Assembly: GCF_006861825.1 (NCBI RefSeq)
Contig: NZ_VDGI01000006.1
Coordinates: 99,163 to 163,162 of the forward strand
DNA length: 64,000 nucleotides
Source of the DNA: Psychrobacillus vulpis
Lineage (GTDB): Bacteria; Bacillota; Bacilli; Bacillales_A; Planococcaceae
Direction: 5' to 3'
The translations under genes were made by a program, and so were the position numbers. The notes below the pieces were generated by a model. That model was not told where the DNA came from, made no database searches, and was given only the letters and a program-made list of their open reading frames with translations. This document shows, in pieces, positions 7,283 through 16,370 of this stretch (position 1 is its first letter; each line of letters opens with the position of its first letter).

Positions 7283-8923
7283 ATGAAAAATTTTTCATTT
7301 GAAGAAAGAAATACGACATTATCACAAATTGAAGGAGAACACTATGATGTTATTGTAATTGGGGGAGGGATTACGGGTACCGGTATTTCTCTTGATAGTG
7401 TGACTAGAGGGATGAAGACGCTTGTTATAGAAATGCAAGATTTTGCTGCAGGAACTTCAAGTAGATCGACTAAACTTGTTCATGGAGGTCTAAGGTATTT
7501 AAAGCAATTGGAAGTGAAGATGGTAGCAGATGTGGGAAAAGAAAGAGAAGTTGTATATTTAAATGCACCACATGTAACGCATCCTGAATGGATGTTACTC
7601 CCAATTTATCGTAACGGAACTTTCGGGAAATATTCAACCTCATTAGGTCTTAAAGTCTATGATTTCTTAGCTGGAGTAAAGAGATATGAAAGAAGAAAGA
7701 TGCTATCTATAAAAGAAACGATAGAAAAAGAACCACTACTTAAAAAGGATGGACTTATAGGAGGGGGATACTATGTTGAATATAGAACTGATGATGCTAG
7801 GCTGACAATTGAAGTAGCAAAGAAAGCGAGTCAAAAAGGAGCTGCACTGCTTAATTATACAAAAGCGAAATCCTTTATTTATTCTGATGATGGTAAAATT
7901 TGTGGAGTCTTCATAAAGGATGTTCTGACGGGAGATACATATCAGGTGTATGGGAAAAAAATTGTTAACGCGTCAGGGCCATGGGTGGAAAACTTGATCG
8001 GGTTAGATAAAAAAATAATTGGTAAAAGCCTACAACACACAAAGGGGATACATATAGTAATTGATGAGTCTAGATTTCCGTTAAGGCAAGCGGTTTATTT
8101 TGATACTCCAGATGGTCGTATGGTTTTTGCTATTCCTAGGGATGGAAAAACATATATCGGCACAACAGATACAATTTTTGAAAACGACCTTACCTATCCA
8201 AAGGTAGATATTGAAGACAAGAAGTATTTATTAGAGTGTATCAATTTTGTGTTTCCTGAAACGAAACTAGAAATGAGTGATATTGAGTCAACTTGGGCTG
8301 GTGTAAGACCATTGATTCGTGAAATTGGAAAAGGACCTTCTGAAATTTCAAGAAAAGATGAGATTTGGATATCTAATACAGGTCTTATCACAATTGCGGG
8401 AGGTAAATTGACTGGTTATCGTAAGATGGCAGAAACAGTTACAGATTTACTAAGTAAAGAATTAGAGGCTAGTGGAGTTAAAGTAGGGAAATCAGTTACA
8501 AAAAAGATGAGACTATCGGGTGGTGACTTCAAAAACCCAGAGGATTATTCAAACTTTATCGTTGCCAAAGGAAATGTATTATCCAAGCTTGGTATTCCAA
8601 TCGATGAAGCAATGAACATTTCAGCTGTATATGGTACAAATACAGATATACTCATTGAACTCGCTGATGAAGTTTTAAAAGAAACGGCTTTACCTTTGGC
8701 GATAAAGTTAATACTTCATTATTCAATAAAACACGAAATGACTTTGACTGCCGTTGACTTTTTCTTACGTAGAACAGGGAAAATTCTTTTTGATATACAT
8801 TGGGTTCATACATGGAAATCTGAAGTTATTAACTATATGGCGCTAATGATGGAGTGGGATGAAAAGAGGAAAGAAATAATAAGGGAAGATCTTGAACTGA
8901 GAATTCATGAAGCAGCACATTGA
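7283..8923 (+). CDS. glpD: Aerobic glycerol-3-phosphate dehydrogenase
   Basis: FAD-dependent, membrane-associated dehydrogenase that oxidises sn-glycerol-3-phosphate to dihydroxyacetone phosphate and passes electrons to menaquinone. The N-terminus has the FAD Rossmann motif VIVIGGGITGTG (near residues 23-34), followed by the GlpD signatures SSRSTKLVHGGLRYL and FAIPRDGKTYIGTTDT. The C-terminal DAO_C domain (from about residue 400) ends the 546-residue chain; Bacillus GlpD is about 555. Start ATG with GAAGGAG upstream. No glpF or glpK is next to it in this window. It supplies the downstream step for whatever glycerol phosphate the neighbouring importer brings in. Confidence 0.97.
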   Translation: MKNFSFEERNTTLSQIEGEHYDVIVIGGGITGTGISLDSVTRGMKTLVIEMQDFAAGTSSRSTKLVHGGLRYLKQLEVKMVADVGKEREVVYLNAPHVTHPEWMLLPIYRNGTFGKYSTSLGLKVYDFLAGVKRYERRKMLSIKETIEKEPLLKKDGLIGGGYYVEYRTDDARLTIEVAKKASQKGAALLNYTKAKSFIYSDDGKICGVFIKDVLTGDTYQVYGKKIVNASGPWVENLIGLDKKIIGKSLQHTKGIHIVIDESRFPLRQAVYFDTPDGRMVFAIPRDGKTYIGTTDTIFENDLTYPKVDIEDKKYLLECINFVFPETKLEMSDIESTWAGVRPLIREIGKGPSEISRKDEIWISNTGLITIAGGKLTGYRKMAETVTDLLSKELEASGVKVGKSVTKKMRLSGGDFKNPEDYSNFIVAKGNVLSKLGIPIDEAMNISAVYGTNTDILIELADEVLKETALPLAIKLILHYSIKHEMTLTAVDFFLRRTGKILFDIHWVHTWKSEVINYMALMMEWDEKRKEIIREDLELRIHEAAH

Positions 8924-8930
8924 GCATATC

Positions 8931-8974
8931 TTGGTGCCAGGCACTTGTAATATAACTGTAATACTATTAAAAAA
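8931..8974. repeat. REP-like palindrome copy 1 (partial)
   Basis: GTGCC-A-GGCAC core (8934-8944) followed by TTGTAATATAACTGTAAT. It is a partial member of the family also seen at 13527, 33637, 36673 and 37984. Confidence 0.7.
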
Positions 8975-9013
8975 ACTACCTGAAAATGTATGGAACATTT
9001 TCAGGTAGTTTTT
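8975..9013. terminator. Bidirectional terminator between glpD and the 9.0-kb gene
   Basis: ACTACCTGAAAATG (8975-8988) pairs with CATTTTCAGGTAGT (8996-9009). There are T-runs on both strands, so it can end glpD and the convergent minus-strand gene, whose stop codon overlaps the stem. Confidence 0.85.
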
Positions 9014-9461
9014 AATTTGTAACTGCAGCTACAATATTAACCAATTTTGAAGTAGACTTATTGTTTTCCAGTGGCTGTTCTTGAATAATCCAGTTAATTG
9101 AAAGAAGTTGTTTCAAAGAAGAAAGCTGTTGCTCATCGATTTCTAAACACTCTATCCCGTTTTCGTGGAGCTGATAATCGCGATCATCAATTTTTTCGAA
9201 CTTCAATTTCAATAAGTTTTTAAGTCCGTTCATCGTAATGAACTTCACTGAGTAACCGTCCATTAAAATGGACTTAAATTTAGTTTGGTCTTCTTCAAAC
9301 AATGTGATTAGTACACTGAATCTATTATTTGGATATTCATTTTCCCACGTTCGAAGATCTTTTTGTTCCAGTTTTGTAAGAATTTCATCATTTGAAATGC
9401 CATTGCTTCGTAGGGTTTCTATCAAAAAAGCATCCATCATCGAAATTTTGTTGTTCTCCAT
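9012..9461 (-). CDS. Hypothetical protein, 149 residues
   Basis: I do not recognise this family. The protein is soluble, acidic and leucine-rich, with no signal peptide or membrane span. The N-terminal 45 residues (MENNKISMMDAFLIETLRSNGISNDEIL) could form a short helical module. The remainder alternates predicted strands and helices (FSVLITLFEEDQTKFKSILMDG; YSVKFITMNGLKNLLKLKF). The upstream frame is open to 9494, but GGGGG nine bases before the ATG at 9461 favours that start. It stands alone between two terminators, converging on glpD, and gives no functional clue from its neighbours. Confidence 0.7.
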   Translation of the reverse strand: MENNKISMMDAFLIETLRSNGISNDEILTKLEQKDLRTWENEYPNNRFSVLITLFEEDQTKFKSILMDGYSVKFITMNGLKNLLKLKFEKIDDRDYQLHENGIECLEIDEQQLSSLKQLLSINWIIQEQPLENNKSTSKLVNIVAAVTN

Positions 9462-9552
9462 TCTCATAATCCCCCAAATAAAAAGTAAATACATGATAAG
9501 TAATTATAACAAAAATTCTCAATTGTCCAGTTCTTTTTACAAGAATAATTAA

Positions 9553-9590
9553 AATACTTCGACTAAGCATTTGCTTAATCGAAGTATTTT
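9553..9590 (-). terminator. Terminator of the secreted nuclease gene
   Basis: On the minus strand ATACTTCGATTAAGCAAATGC pairs with its inverted copy ending TCGAAGTAT, followed by TTTT, three bases after the stop codon. Confidence 0.85.
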
Positions 9591-9593
9591 TGG

Positions 9594-12500
9594 TTACTTA
9601 TTAATTTTCTTGAATTTCCACTTCTTCGATTTGGTATCGTAGTAAGCACCTTCAACTGTAGGTTTCTTACCTTCTGTAACGATAATGAAGTAGTCTTTGA
9701 ATCCTGTTGTTATTTGATTCTGTTTGCTATCAAGGAAAGATATATCTTTCAATTTAAGATTATCTTTAATTTTATCTTTGTTTTTTTCCTTCAATAGACC
9801 CGATGGCACATGGTAATCTAGGTGAAGTGTAAATTCCCCACTTGAAGCGAGTGTATTAAAGTTATTAGCAGTGATCGTGAATGTTCCAGTAACAAGTGTA
9901 ATCACGACATCTTTGTTAGCTGTGTCGATTTTCTTTGTAGCTTCTTCTGTGAAACGAATATATACATTTCCAGCGTCATGCAGTACAGAACCATCTACAG
10001 TAATAACAGATTTAGAAGTATCTACCTCATCTGCGGTAATAACTGCTTCACCATCTTTGACAGTTTGAACAGTTACGTTAATCGTTACTGTATTGTCGCC
10101 ATATGTTGCGGTTATTGTTGTTTTTCCAGCTGCTTTTGCAGTAATAACGCCCTTTTCAACAGAAACGATTTTCGAATCAAAGCCACTATAAGTAGCTTCT
10201 TCTGTTACATCTTTCGTTAAAGTTGTACCGTCTTGTTTCGTAGCAGTTTCTGTTAATGTAATTTGCTCTGATTGACCTGTTTTTAATTCTAGAGATGTTT
10301 TATTAGCTTGTAGAGTGTAAGTTTCTAGTTCGTTAAACTCTACTTGGACTAAAACTGGATCGTGATCAGATGCACGGCCGTGAATGTCCATATAGTTCGC
10401 ATTAATGTGAATCATGTCTACAGCAGTTTTGTCTGCTAAGTTATTTGTTACTAAAATATGGTCTAAAACTTGGTTGTTTCCTTGATAGTAATAAGAAAAA
10501 CGTTCACCAGCAGGTACTTTTTCAACCATATTTGTTAATATACCGCCTTTTAATGCAGAGAGTGTTGGTGTGAACTCGAAATCATTCATATCACCAGCGA
10601 CGATTACTTTTAAATCTGGATCTTTAGCTTGTCCAGCTTTAATGAAGTTATTGATCATCGTTGCCAACTCAATTCGCTCAGCTTCCGAACCTAAGAACGG
10701 CGGCTGATTTTTTCCAAATAAAGGTTGATCTCCACCTTTGGAATTTAAATGCGCTCCTATAACGATTACTTTTTCCCCTTGGAAATCAAATTGAGCCGCA
10801 AGAGGTTTACGTGTATTAGGCTGTGGTAAGTCTAGAATACGACCTGGATTTAAAGTTAAACTACCATTTTCATCCCAAGCTACTTTATCGGTCGAGCCAC
10901 CTTTTGTTCCTTCAACTAAAGTGACACGGTTTGGATTGTATAAGTATCCAACTCGGATATTTCCTCCAGGTTGCCCGCCATCTTGATTATATTCAGGTGA
11001 AATGTCTGTCCATTTGTATACTGGACCACCTGCTGAAACGATTGCTGCAATTAAGTGTTCATAACTCGCAGATGCATCCGTATTTCCAGAAGCTGTTGGC
11101 CCATCATTATCTTGAACTTCTACTAATGTAATAATGTCAGGAGATTTCATATTCTCCACGAATGATTTTGCAATTTTTTCTACTTTTGCATCGGGTGTAT
11201 TTTCTTTATTTGTCGAGAAGTTTTCAACGTTGTACGAAGCCACTGTCAGTTTATCTTCAGTAGGTTCAATATTCGTTACGACCATTGGTTTCTCAATACG
11301 AGTGATTGGAGGAAGAGAAGACTCTTCTGCCCATAACTTGAAGTTTCCAAATCCGAAGCCCATCACACCAATAATGTTCCCTGAATAATAGTCACCAGAT
11401 TTAGCATTATAATTTTCGTTATTTATATCTACTAAAATTCTTTCAGGGTTGTAGTCATTAGGAGAAATACTAACACCACCTAAAATGTTGAATGTTGTAT
11501 TGGTAGAATTACCAGCAACAACGACTACTTCACCATATTCTTGAGGTCCAACTACTTTTGCATTTGGAACTGCGAGTCGCATTAATTCGACAGATTCCCA
11601 AAAATCGATCCCATCTTCCTGTGGATCAAATGAAGTTAATCTATCATTGTCAATTAGTTCAGTTGGCGGGAAAATCTCTTCACCGATTACTAATGGAGCA
11701 GGAAGCGTTGCTGTTCCAGTTTTTGTAGCAGCTGTCGCGCGAATTCTTGTGATTGGTAAATCATTTACTTTCATATCCGAATAGCCTTCGTAATACCATT
11801 CCTCCACAGTTCCTGTAACTGATACTAAATCACCAACTTTAAGTCCATTTGAAGCTTTATTAACAATGATTGCTTCTGAAGTTGTATTGTCGTTATCAGG
11901 ATTAATGTCTTGAATGACAAAGTTTGCTGAGTTATACAAGTGAGTCACGACACCTGTGATGTTTTGTACATTTGTACCTTCATAAGGAGAGAAGTGTCCT
12001 TTTCCTTGAATGTCGCGAATTGCAAGGTCATTTGACTTCAATACATCGTACACGAAAGTGAATACATCAGAAGTAGTGTCACTAACAGCAATTGCTTTAA
12101 TTGTTGTACTTTTTGTTAGCTTGATAGGAGCAGTGTATTGTGTACTTTCCAATTTTGGTGTAGTTCCATCTAAAGTATAATGGATAGTCGCACCTTCAAT
12201 TGGTGTCATTAATGAGACTTCTGTTCCTTCAGAAATAGTCCCTGGGAAAATATCTGTGTAAACTGCTGGTTTATTTACTAAGTCAAAGCTCTCTAAACCG
12301 AGCGTTTTCACTTGATAGGTTATATTGAATTTTGAAGCGATACCAGATACATGAACTATGTCGCCTTCTTTGTATTGCTTCAAGAATGAATTGTAATCTA
12401 AACCGTTTCGATTATCGTTACGTATAATAACAGATTCACCATTTGAATGTGTCGCCGTGAATTCAAATGTCCCAAAATCATTCGATTTTACTAGATTCGT

Positions 12501-13331
12501 AATGGTGACGTTGTTTAATTGAATACGTTCACCTTGCGTCTCTTCATTTACTCCAGCGGGTGTGATTTCTTGGGCTGTTGGAAGTATATTACCTGAAGAG
12601 ATTTTAGTGATTTTTGTCGGTTGGATTTGAATTTCACCACTATATGGACTTACTTTACCCTCTAGTTCCACAATGTCGCAAGGATTTACATCTGCTGAGG
12701 TAGTAAAAACGTAGATTCCTGCCGTTTCATCTTGAATGTAGAAAGCTTTTCCACCCCAAAATCCAGTGCCTGTTGTTACCGTTCCTTTCACTTTCACTAA
12801 TTTATTTACATCTGTTATGGCACGAGCTGCAGCGATATTTTCTAGTTCTTCTACTTCAGGAGGTGTAGGCACTTCACCATTAGAAATAATCGTGAACGCA
12901 CTTGCACTTCTTAGTCCTGGAACACTGAAATAAGGAGAAAGAGAACCAGTTATTGTTACCTCACCTTTAAATAATGTTGGGTTGTCCACTAAATTTAAGC
13001 CGGCACGTACTGCACCGGTTGGTAATTGTACCGGTAATATTTTCGAAGCATCGGTCTCGTTAGGGGAATCTGCGAGGCCAATGTTTGTAGCAACAGTGAA
13101 AGGTGCTTCTTGATCGTAAGAAGTTCCAGAGCTTGCTGTGCCTACGATAAAACCTTGAACTGTTGCTGTACCAGTATTATTTGCGATAGCGTCTGCAACT
13201 GATATCGGTTCTGTTGCTTGTGCTTTTGGTGCGGCGATAAATGGTACAAACATGGATAGTACTAGAATGAGAGAGAGTGCTATTTTACTGAAAGCATGAT
13301 TCCAAATTCGATCTTTTGTCATCCAATTCAC
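9594..13331 (-). CDS. Large secreted multidomain endonuclease/exonuclease/phosphatase-fold nuclease
   Basis: Exported 1245-residue protein, probably a DNA/RNA-degrading ectonuclease related in plan to B. subtilis YhcR. Order of domains: Sec signal peptide (cut after PKAQA, about residue 39); DUF6359/OB-like segment 40-150; YhcR-type OB fold about 174-247 (GGKAFYIQDETAGIYVF) and a second one to about 350; chitobiase C-terminal-like segment about 354-430 (ATIHYTLDGTTP); another OB-like segment to about 540; the catalytic EEP domain about 690-990; a BIG2 Ig-like domain about 1000-1090; an unassigned tail. Catalytic EEP motifs are intact: SYNVENFS, LVEVQDNDGP, GAHLNSKGG, VAGDMNDFEFTP, VLDHILV and ASDHDPVLV. 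There is no LPXTG, so it is presumably released or held non-covalently. Phosphate or nucleotide scavenging fits the phosphohydrolase gene that diverges from it. Confidence 0.9.
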   Translation of the reverse strand: MNWMTKDRIWNHAFSKIALSLILVLSMFVPFIAAPKAQATEPISVADAIANNTGTATVQGFIVGTASSGTSYDQEAPFTVATNIGLADSPNETDASKILPVQLPTGAVRAGLNLVDNPTLFKGEVTITGSLSPYFSVPGLRSASAFTIISNGEVPTPPEVEELENIAAARAITDVNKLVKVKGTVTTGTGFWGGKAFYIQDETAGIYVFTTSADVNPCDIVELEGKVSPYSGEIQIQPTKITKISSGNILPTAQEITPAGVNEETQGERIQLNNVTITNLVKSNDFGTFEFTATHSNGESVIIRNDNRNGLDYNSFLKQYKEGDIVHVSGIASKFNITYQVKTLGLESFDLVNKPAVYTDIFPGTISEGTEVSLMTPIEGATIHYTLDGTTPKLESTQYTAPIKLTKSTTIKAIAVSDTTSDVFTFVYDVLKSNDLAIRDIQGKGHFSPYEGTNVQNITGVVTHLYNSANFVIQDINPDNDNTTSEAIIVNKASNGLKVGDLVSVTGTVEEWYYEGYSDMKVNDLPITRIRATAATKTGTATLPAPLVIGEEIFPPTELIDNDRLTSFDPQEDGIDFWESVELMRLAVPNAKVVGPQEYGEVVVVAGNSTNTTFNILGGVSISPNDYNPERILVDINNENYNAKSGDYYSGNIIGVMGFGFGNFKLWAEESSLPPITRIEKPMVVTNIEPTEDKLTVASYNVENFSTNKENTPDAKVEKIAKSFVENMKSPDIITLVEVQDNDGPTASGNTDASASYEHLIAAIVSAGGPVYKWTDISPEYNQDGGQPGGNIRVGYLYNPNRVTLVEGTKGGSTDKVAWDENGSLTLNPGRILDLPQPNTRKPLAAQFDFQGEKVIVIGAHLNSKGGDQPLFGKNQPPFLGSEAERIELATMINNFIKAGQAKDPDLKVIVAGDMNDFEFTPTLSALKGGILTNMVEKVPAGERFSYYYQGNNQVLDHILVTNNLADKTAVDMIHINANYMDIHGRASDHDPVLVQVEFNELETYTLQANKTSLELKTGQSEQITLTETATKQDGTTLTKDVTEEATYSGFDSKIVSVEKGVITAKAAGKTTITATYGDNTVTINVTVQTVKDGEAVITADEVDTSKSVITVDGSVLHDAGNVYIRFTEEATKKIDTANKDVVITLVTGTFTITANNFNTLASSGEFTLHLDYHVPSGLLKEKNKDKIKDNLKLKDISFLDSKQNQITTGFKDYFIIVTEGKKPTVEGAYYDTKSKKWKFKKINK

Positions 13332-13526
13332 TCCTTGGTATATTATTGTTTTGCTCCTAGATTATAGCAAAACAAAATTATTAAAATAATAAGATATTGT
13401 AAAGTTTAAAAAATTTAAATAAAAACAGGAAGGAAGTAATTGATTGAAGTGAGTATGCTGTGAAAATGTAATTATAGGAAGGTATAACTAAAGTGGTGTC
13501 TATTTTTAAAAAAAATTATTAAAAGT

Positions 13527-13579
13527 ATTACAAGTGCCAGTCACCAGTAACTATGTTACTGGTGACTGGCACTTGTAAT
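13527..13579. repeat. REP-like palindrome copy 2 (perfect 25-bp arms)
   Basis: ATTACAAGTGCCAGTCACC and the next six bases (13527-13551) are exactly mirrored at 13555-13579, with a 3-nt loop. It sits in the 292-bp gap between the divergent nuclease and YunD-like genes, 44 bp before the latter's start, and is followed by GTTTTTAG. The rest of the gap is AT-rich with no other feature I can support. Confidence 0.85.
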
Positions 13580-13623
13580 GTTTTTAGTATAAAATGGAAG
13601 TTAATTTGGCCAGGGGGGATAAA

Positions 13624-15018
13624 ATGAGATTACGGATATTACATACGAATGATGTGCACAGCAACTTTGATAATTTCTCTAAAGTTGCAACACTGATTAA
13701 GCAATATAAAGATGAAGATACGATCATTTTGGACGGTGGTGATTTCGCTGATTTCAAAAGCATTGAGTTACAAGGAACAAGGGGATTAGCCGCAATTGAA
13801 TTACTAGAAGCTATTGGTTACGACGCACTTACTATTGGAAACAATGAGATGTTTAATGGAGTAGATACGCTCGAGTATATGGCGAGTAATAGTCCTTTTC
13901 CTTTCATCAGTAATAACTTATTTAAAAAGGATAACTCGACAATTAATGGAGTATTTCCTAGTGCAATTTTAGAGAAGAACGGTCTTAGAATTCTTATCAC
14001 CGGGTCTTCACCGAATATGGGAGAATTCAATGACGGTCTTGGGATTTATATGACGGATTATAAAGAAGGCATCCTAAATGAAATTAAAAGAAACGAAGGA
14101 AAATACGATATTTGTATCCTTCTAAGTCATGTTGGTACCTTTGCAGACGAGCCTCTTGCTATGGAAATACCAGAACTCGATATTATTATTTCAGCACATG
14201 ATCATAAACTCTTTAACGAGGCTAAATTGGTAAACAATACAATAATGAATAGTGCAGGAAATTACGGTGAGCATTTAGGGATACTAGAGATTGAAATTAT
14301 CGATGGTAAAGTAAAGCTGATTCATTCTGCTACGCTTTCTTCCATGGAAGTTGAAAAAGATGAACAGATTTTATCTTTATTAAAAATAAGTAAGGAAAAA
14401 GCGGTTAAAGTATTGAGTAAGCCGCTTTATGAACTCTCACGACCACTATGGCATGATGTAATCGAAGAAAATCCAATAACGAATTTAATTGCAGATGGAT
14501 TAAAAGATATGCTGAATTGTGACATAGGGCTAATTAATAGTGGTATTTGCAATGCAGGTGCATTCAATGAAATGACAAATAAAAAGTTAATCGAAATCTG
14601 CCCATCTCCATTAAATCCAACATCTTTTGAATTACAAGGAAAATATATTAAAGAAGCCATTGAACAATCCTTAGACGCACAAGCTTGCTTGGCAGATGGA
14701 AGAGGACCTGGATTTCGAGGGAAATTTGTTGGTAGATTACATATAGCAGGAGCAGAAATTTTGCACGATAGTAAACATGTTCATACGGTGTATATAAAAG
14801 GACAACCGTTACAAGATGATACGTGGTATACGGTGGCAAGCTCTGATTATTTACAAAGAGGATCTGGGTACGGGAGCCTTGCGAACAATCGAAATGAAAA
14901 GTATCTTGCAGAAGAAATAAAAGATGTGATCCGTTTATATGCCGATAAACAGGAGTTTGTAGAGAAAGCATATTTAAATAGATGGAAAGAAGCGGCTAAA
15001 GTGGGGGGAGTATGTTGA
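13624..15018 (+). CDS. Metallophosphatase/5'-nucleotidase (YunD-like)
   Basis: Two-domain 5'-nucleotidase/UDP-sugar hydrolase family protein, 464 residues, close in length to B. subtilis YunD. The calcineurin-like N-terminal domain has the metal motifs LHTNDVHSNF, DGGDFADF, GNNEMFNG, LSHVGTFADE and ISAHDHKLF. The 5'-nucleotidase C-terminal domain starts near residue 265 (NPITNLIADGLKD, GLINSGICNAG). There is no signal peptide, so it should act in the cytoplasm. I chose ATG at 13624 because AGGGGGG precedes it by five bases; the frame opens upstream at 13594 without a ribosome site. Its last seven bases overlap the next gene. Confidence 0.9.
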   Translation: MRLRILHTNDVHSNFDNFSKVATLIKQYKDEDTIILDGGDFADFKSIELQGTRGLAAIELLEAIGYDALTIGNNEMFNGVDTLEYMASNSPFPFISNNLFKKDNSTINGVFPSAILEKNGLRILITGSSPNMGEFNDGLGIYMTDYKEGILNEIKRNEGKYDICILLSHVGTFADEPLAMEIPELDIIISAHDHKLFNEAKLVNNTIMNSAGNYGEHLGILEIEIIDGKVKLIHSATLSSMEVEKDEQILSLLKISKEKAVKVLSKPLYELSRPLWHDVIEENPITNLIADGLKDMLNCDIGLINSGICNAGAFNEMTNKKLIEICPSPLNPTSFELQGKYIKEAIEQSLDAQACLADGRGPGFRGKFVGRLHIAGAEILHDSKHVHTVYIKGQPLQDDTWYTVASSDYLQRGSGYGSLANNRNEKYLAEEIKDVIRLYADKQEFVEKAYLNRWKEAAKVGGVC

Positions 15019-16079
15019 AACAAAAAGGACCGATGAAAATCAGGAAAAGAGGGATTGAGGTAGGTCGTCTCCAAGTTGGAAATAAGAACTGCATTACAGA
15101 CGTAGAAGGTGTTCGAGTAGGTCATGTTACACTAGATAGCCCTCTTGGTGAAGGGGAGTATGCATGCACCGGTGTGACAGCTATTTTGCCTCATGGAGAT
15201 AATTTGTTTCAACAAAAAGTGGTTGGTGCAAGTTATGTATTAAATGGATTTGGTAAAACGACGGGTCTTGTACAAGTGGATGAATTAGGCTTAATCGAAT
15301 CTCCAATCATGCTAACAAATACGTTTGCTATTCCAGCTGTTACGCAAGGCACATTAGAGTATATGTTAGATTCTAATCCAGAAATAGGAGAATCTACGGG
15401 AACAATTAATTTAGTTGTCGGGGAATGCAATGATAGTAGGTTGAACTCGATTCGTAAACTTCCTATTCAACCAGCTCATGCAAGAGAATGCATAGAAAAA
15501 GCTTCCAATGAGACTTCAGAGGAAGGGGCTGTAGGAGCAGGAAAAGGAATGATTTGTTTTGGTTACAAAGGAGGAATAGGTTCTTCTTCGCGTCTTGTAA
15601 GAGAAGAAGAAAGTGGAACTACTTATACAATCGGCTGCCTAGTCCTAAGTAATTTTGGAAGAAAAGAAGATTTTCAATGCTCTCAATACAATGTAGAGGG
15701 GAAGATGGATGTCCCAACTTTTCCAAAGCCGGCTGATGGGTCCATCATTATTGTATTGGCTACGGATGCTCCGCTTAGTAATAGGCAGTTAAAACGTGTG
15801 GCTAAAAGGTGCGGAATTGGACTAGGTAGAACAGGTAGTCACTTTAGTAATGGCAGCGGAGATATTGTCATTGCTTTTTCCACAGCCCATAAAATTCCAC
15901 ATGTTTCAGAGGGAAGTATTGAAACTAGAATACAATTGAGGGATGATCATCCCATTATGAACGAACTTTTTCTTGGAGCTGCAGAAGTTACAGAAGAATC
16001 TATATTAAATTCCTTATCTCAAGCTGTAACTACAAAAGGACGTATGGAGAATATTGCGCATGCTTATCCATTTGAATAG
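15012..16079 (+). CDS. P1/S58 family peptidase (DmpA-like aminopeptidase)
   Basis: Member of the self-cleaving DmpA/BapA peptidase family (S58), 355 residues. Such enzymes cut between a Gly and a Ser to make alpha and beta chains and use the new N-terminal Ser. Here the expected cleavage point is Gly243-Ser244 in ADGSIIIVLATDAP, and the beta chain also has GRTGSHFSNGSGDIVIAFST. The N-terminus shows the family motif ITDVEGVRVGHVTL. There is no signal peptide, so it is probably cytoplasmic and may act on short, D- or beta-amino-acid peptides. ATG at 15012 lies inside the previous gene; TTG at 15015 with GGGGGG upstream is an alternative. The overlap suggests coupled translation with the phosphohydrolase, though no shared pathway is obvious. 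Confidence 0.9.
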   Translation: MLKQKGPMKIRKRGIEVGRLQVGNKNCITDVEGVRVGHVTLDSPLGEGEYACTGVTAILPHGDNLFQQKVVGASYVLNGFGKTTGLVQVDELGLIESPIMLTNTFAIPAVTQGTLEYMLDSNPEIGESTGTINLVVGECNDSRLNSIRKLPIQPAHARECIEKASNETSEEGAVGAGKGMICFGYKGGIGSSSRLVREEESGTTYTIGCLVLSNFGRKEDFQCSQYNVEGKMDVPTFPKPADGSIIIVLATDAPLSNRQLKRVAKRCGIGLGRTGSHFSNGSGDIVIAFSTAHKIPHVSEGSIETRIQLRDDHPIMNELFLGAAEVTEESILNSLSQAVTTKGRMENIAHAYPFE

Positions 16080-16174
16080 TTATATGGAGTTAAATTTCTG
16101 TATAACAAAAATCATTCTTGTAATTAATCGTGACTATGATACGATTTAGATGCATTTGTAATTGAATAAATGAC

Positions 16175-16265
16175 TGCTAGGGGAGCCTTTTTAGGCTGAG
16201 ACACATCTTGGATGTAAACCCTTTGAACCTGATCTAGTTAATACTAGCGGAGGGAAGCAGCTGGA
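16175..16265 (+). promoter_or_regulatory. TPP riboswitch (THI element)
   Basis: Contains the conserved GGGGAGCC...GGCTGAGA (about 16179-16200) and ACCCTTTGAACCTGATCTAG followed by GCGGAGGGAAGCA (about 16218-16260), with a variable stem between. It lies 106 bp before ylmB and is followed by a terminator, so TPP binding should switch the operon off. Confidence 0.96.
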
Positions 16266-16306
16266 ACCCTACTATCGTGTGTTTAGTTTAACTATGTAGA
16301 AAACAG

Positions 16307-16337
16307 CCGCTTTCCGTTTATGGAGAGCGGTTTTTTG
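16307..16337 (+). terminator. Expression-platform terminator of the TPP riboswitch
   Basis: CCGCTTTCC (16307-16315) pairs with GGAGAGCGG (16322-16330), followed by TTTTTT, between the aptamer and the first gene. Confidence 0.85.
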
Positions 16338-16370
16338 TTTTCAAAAATATAAATTGGAAGGGGAAAAGGA

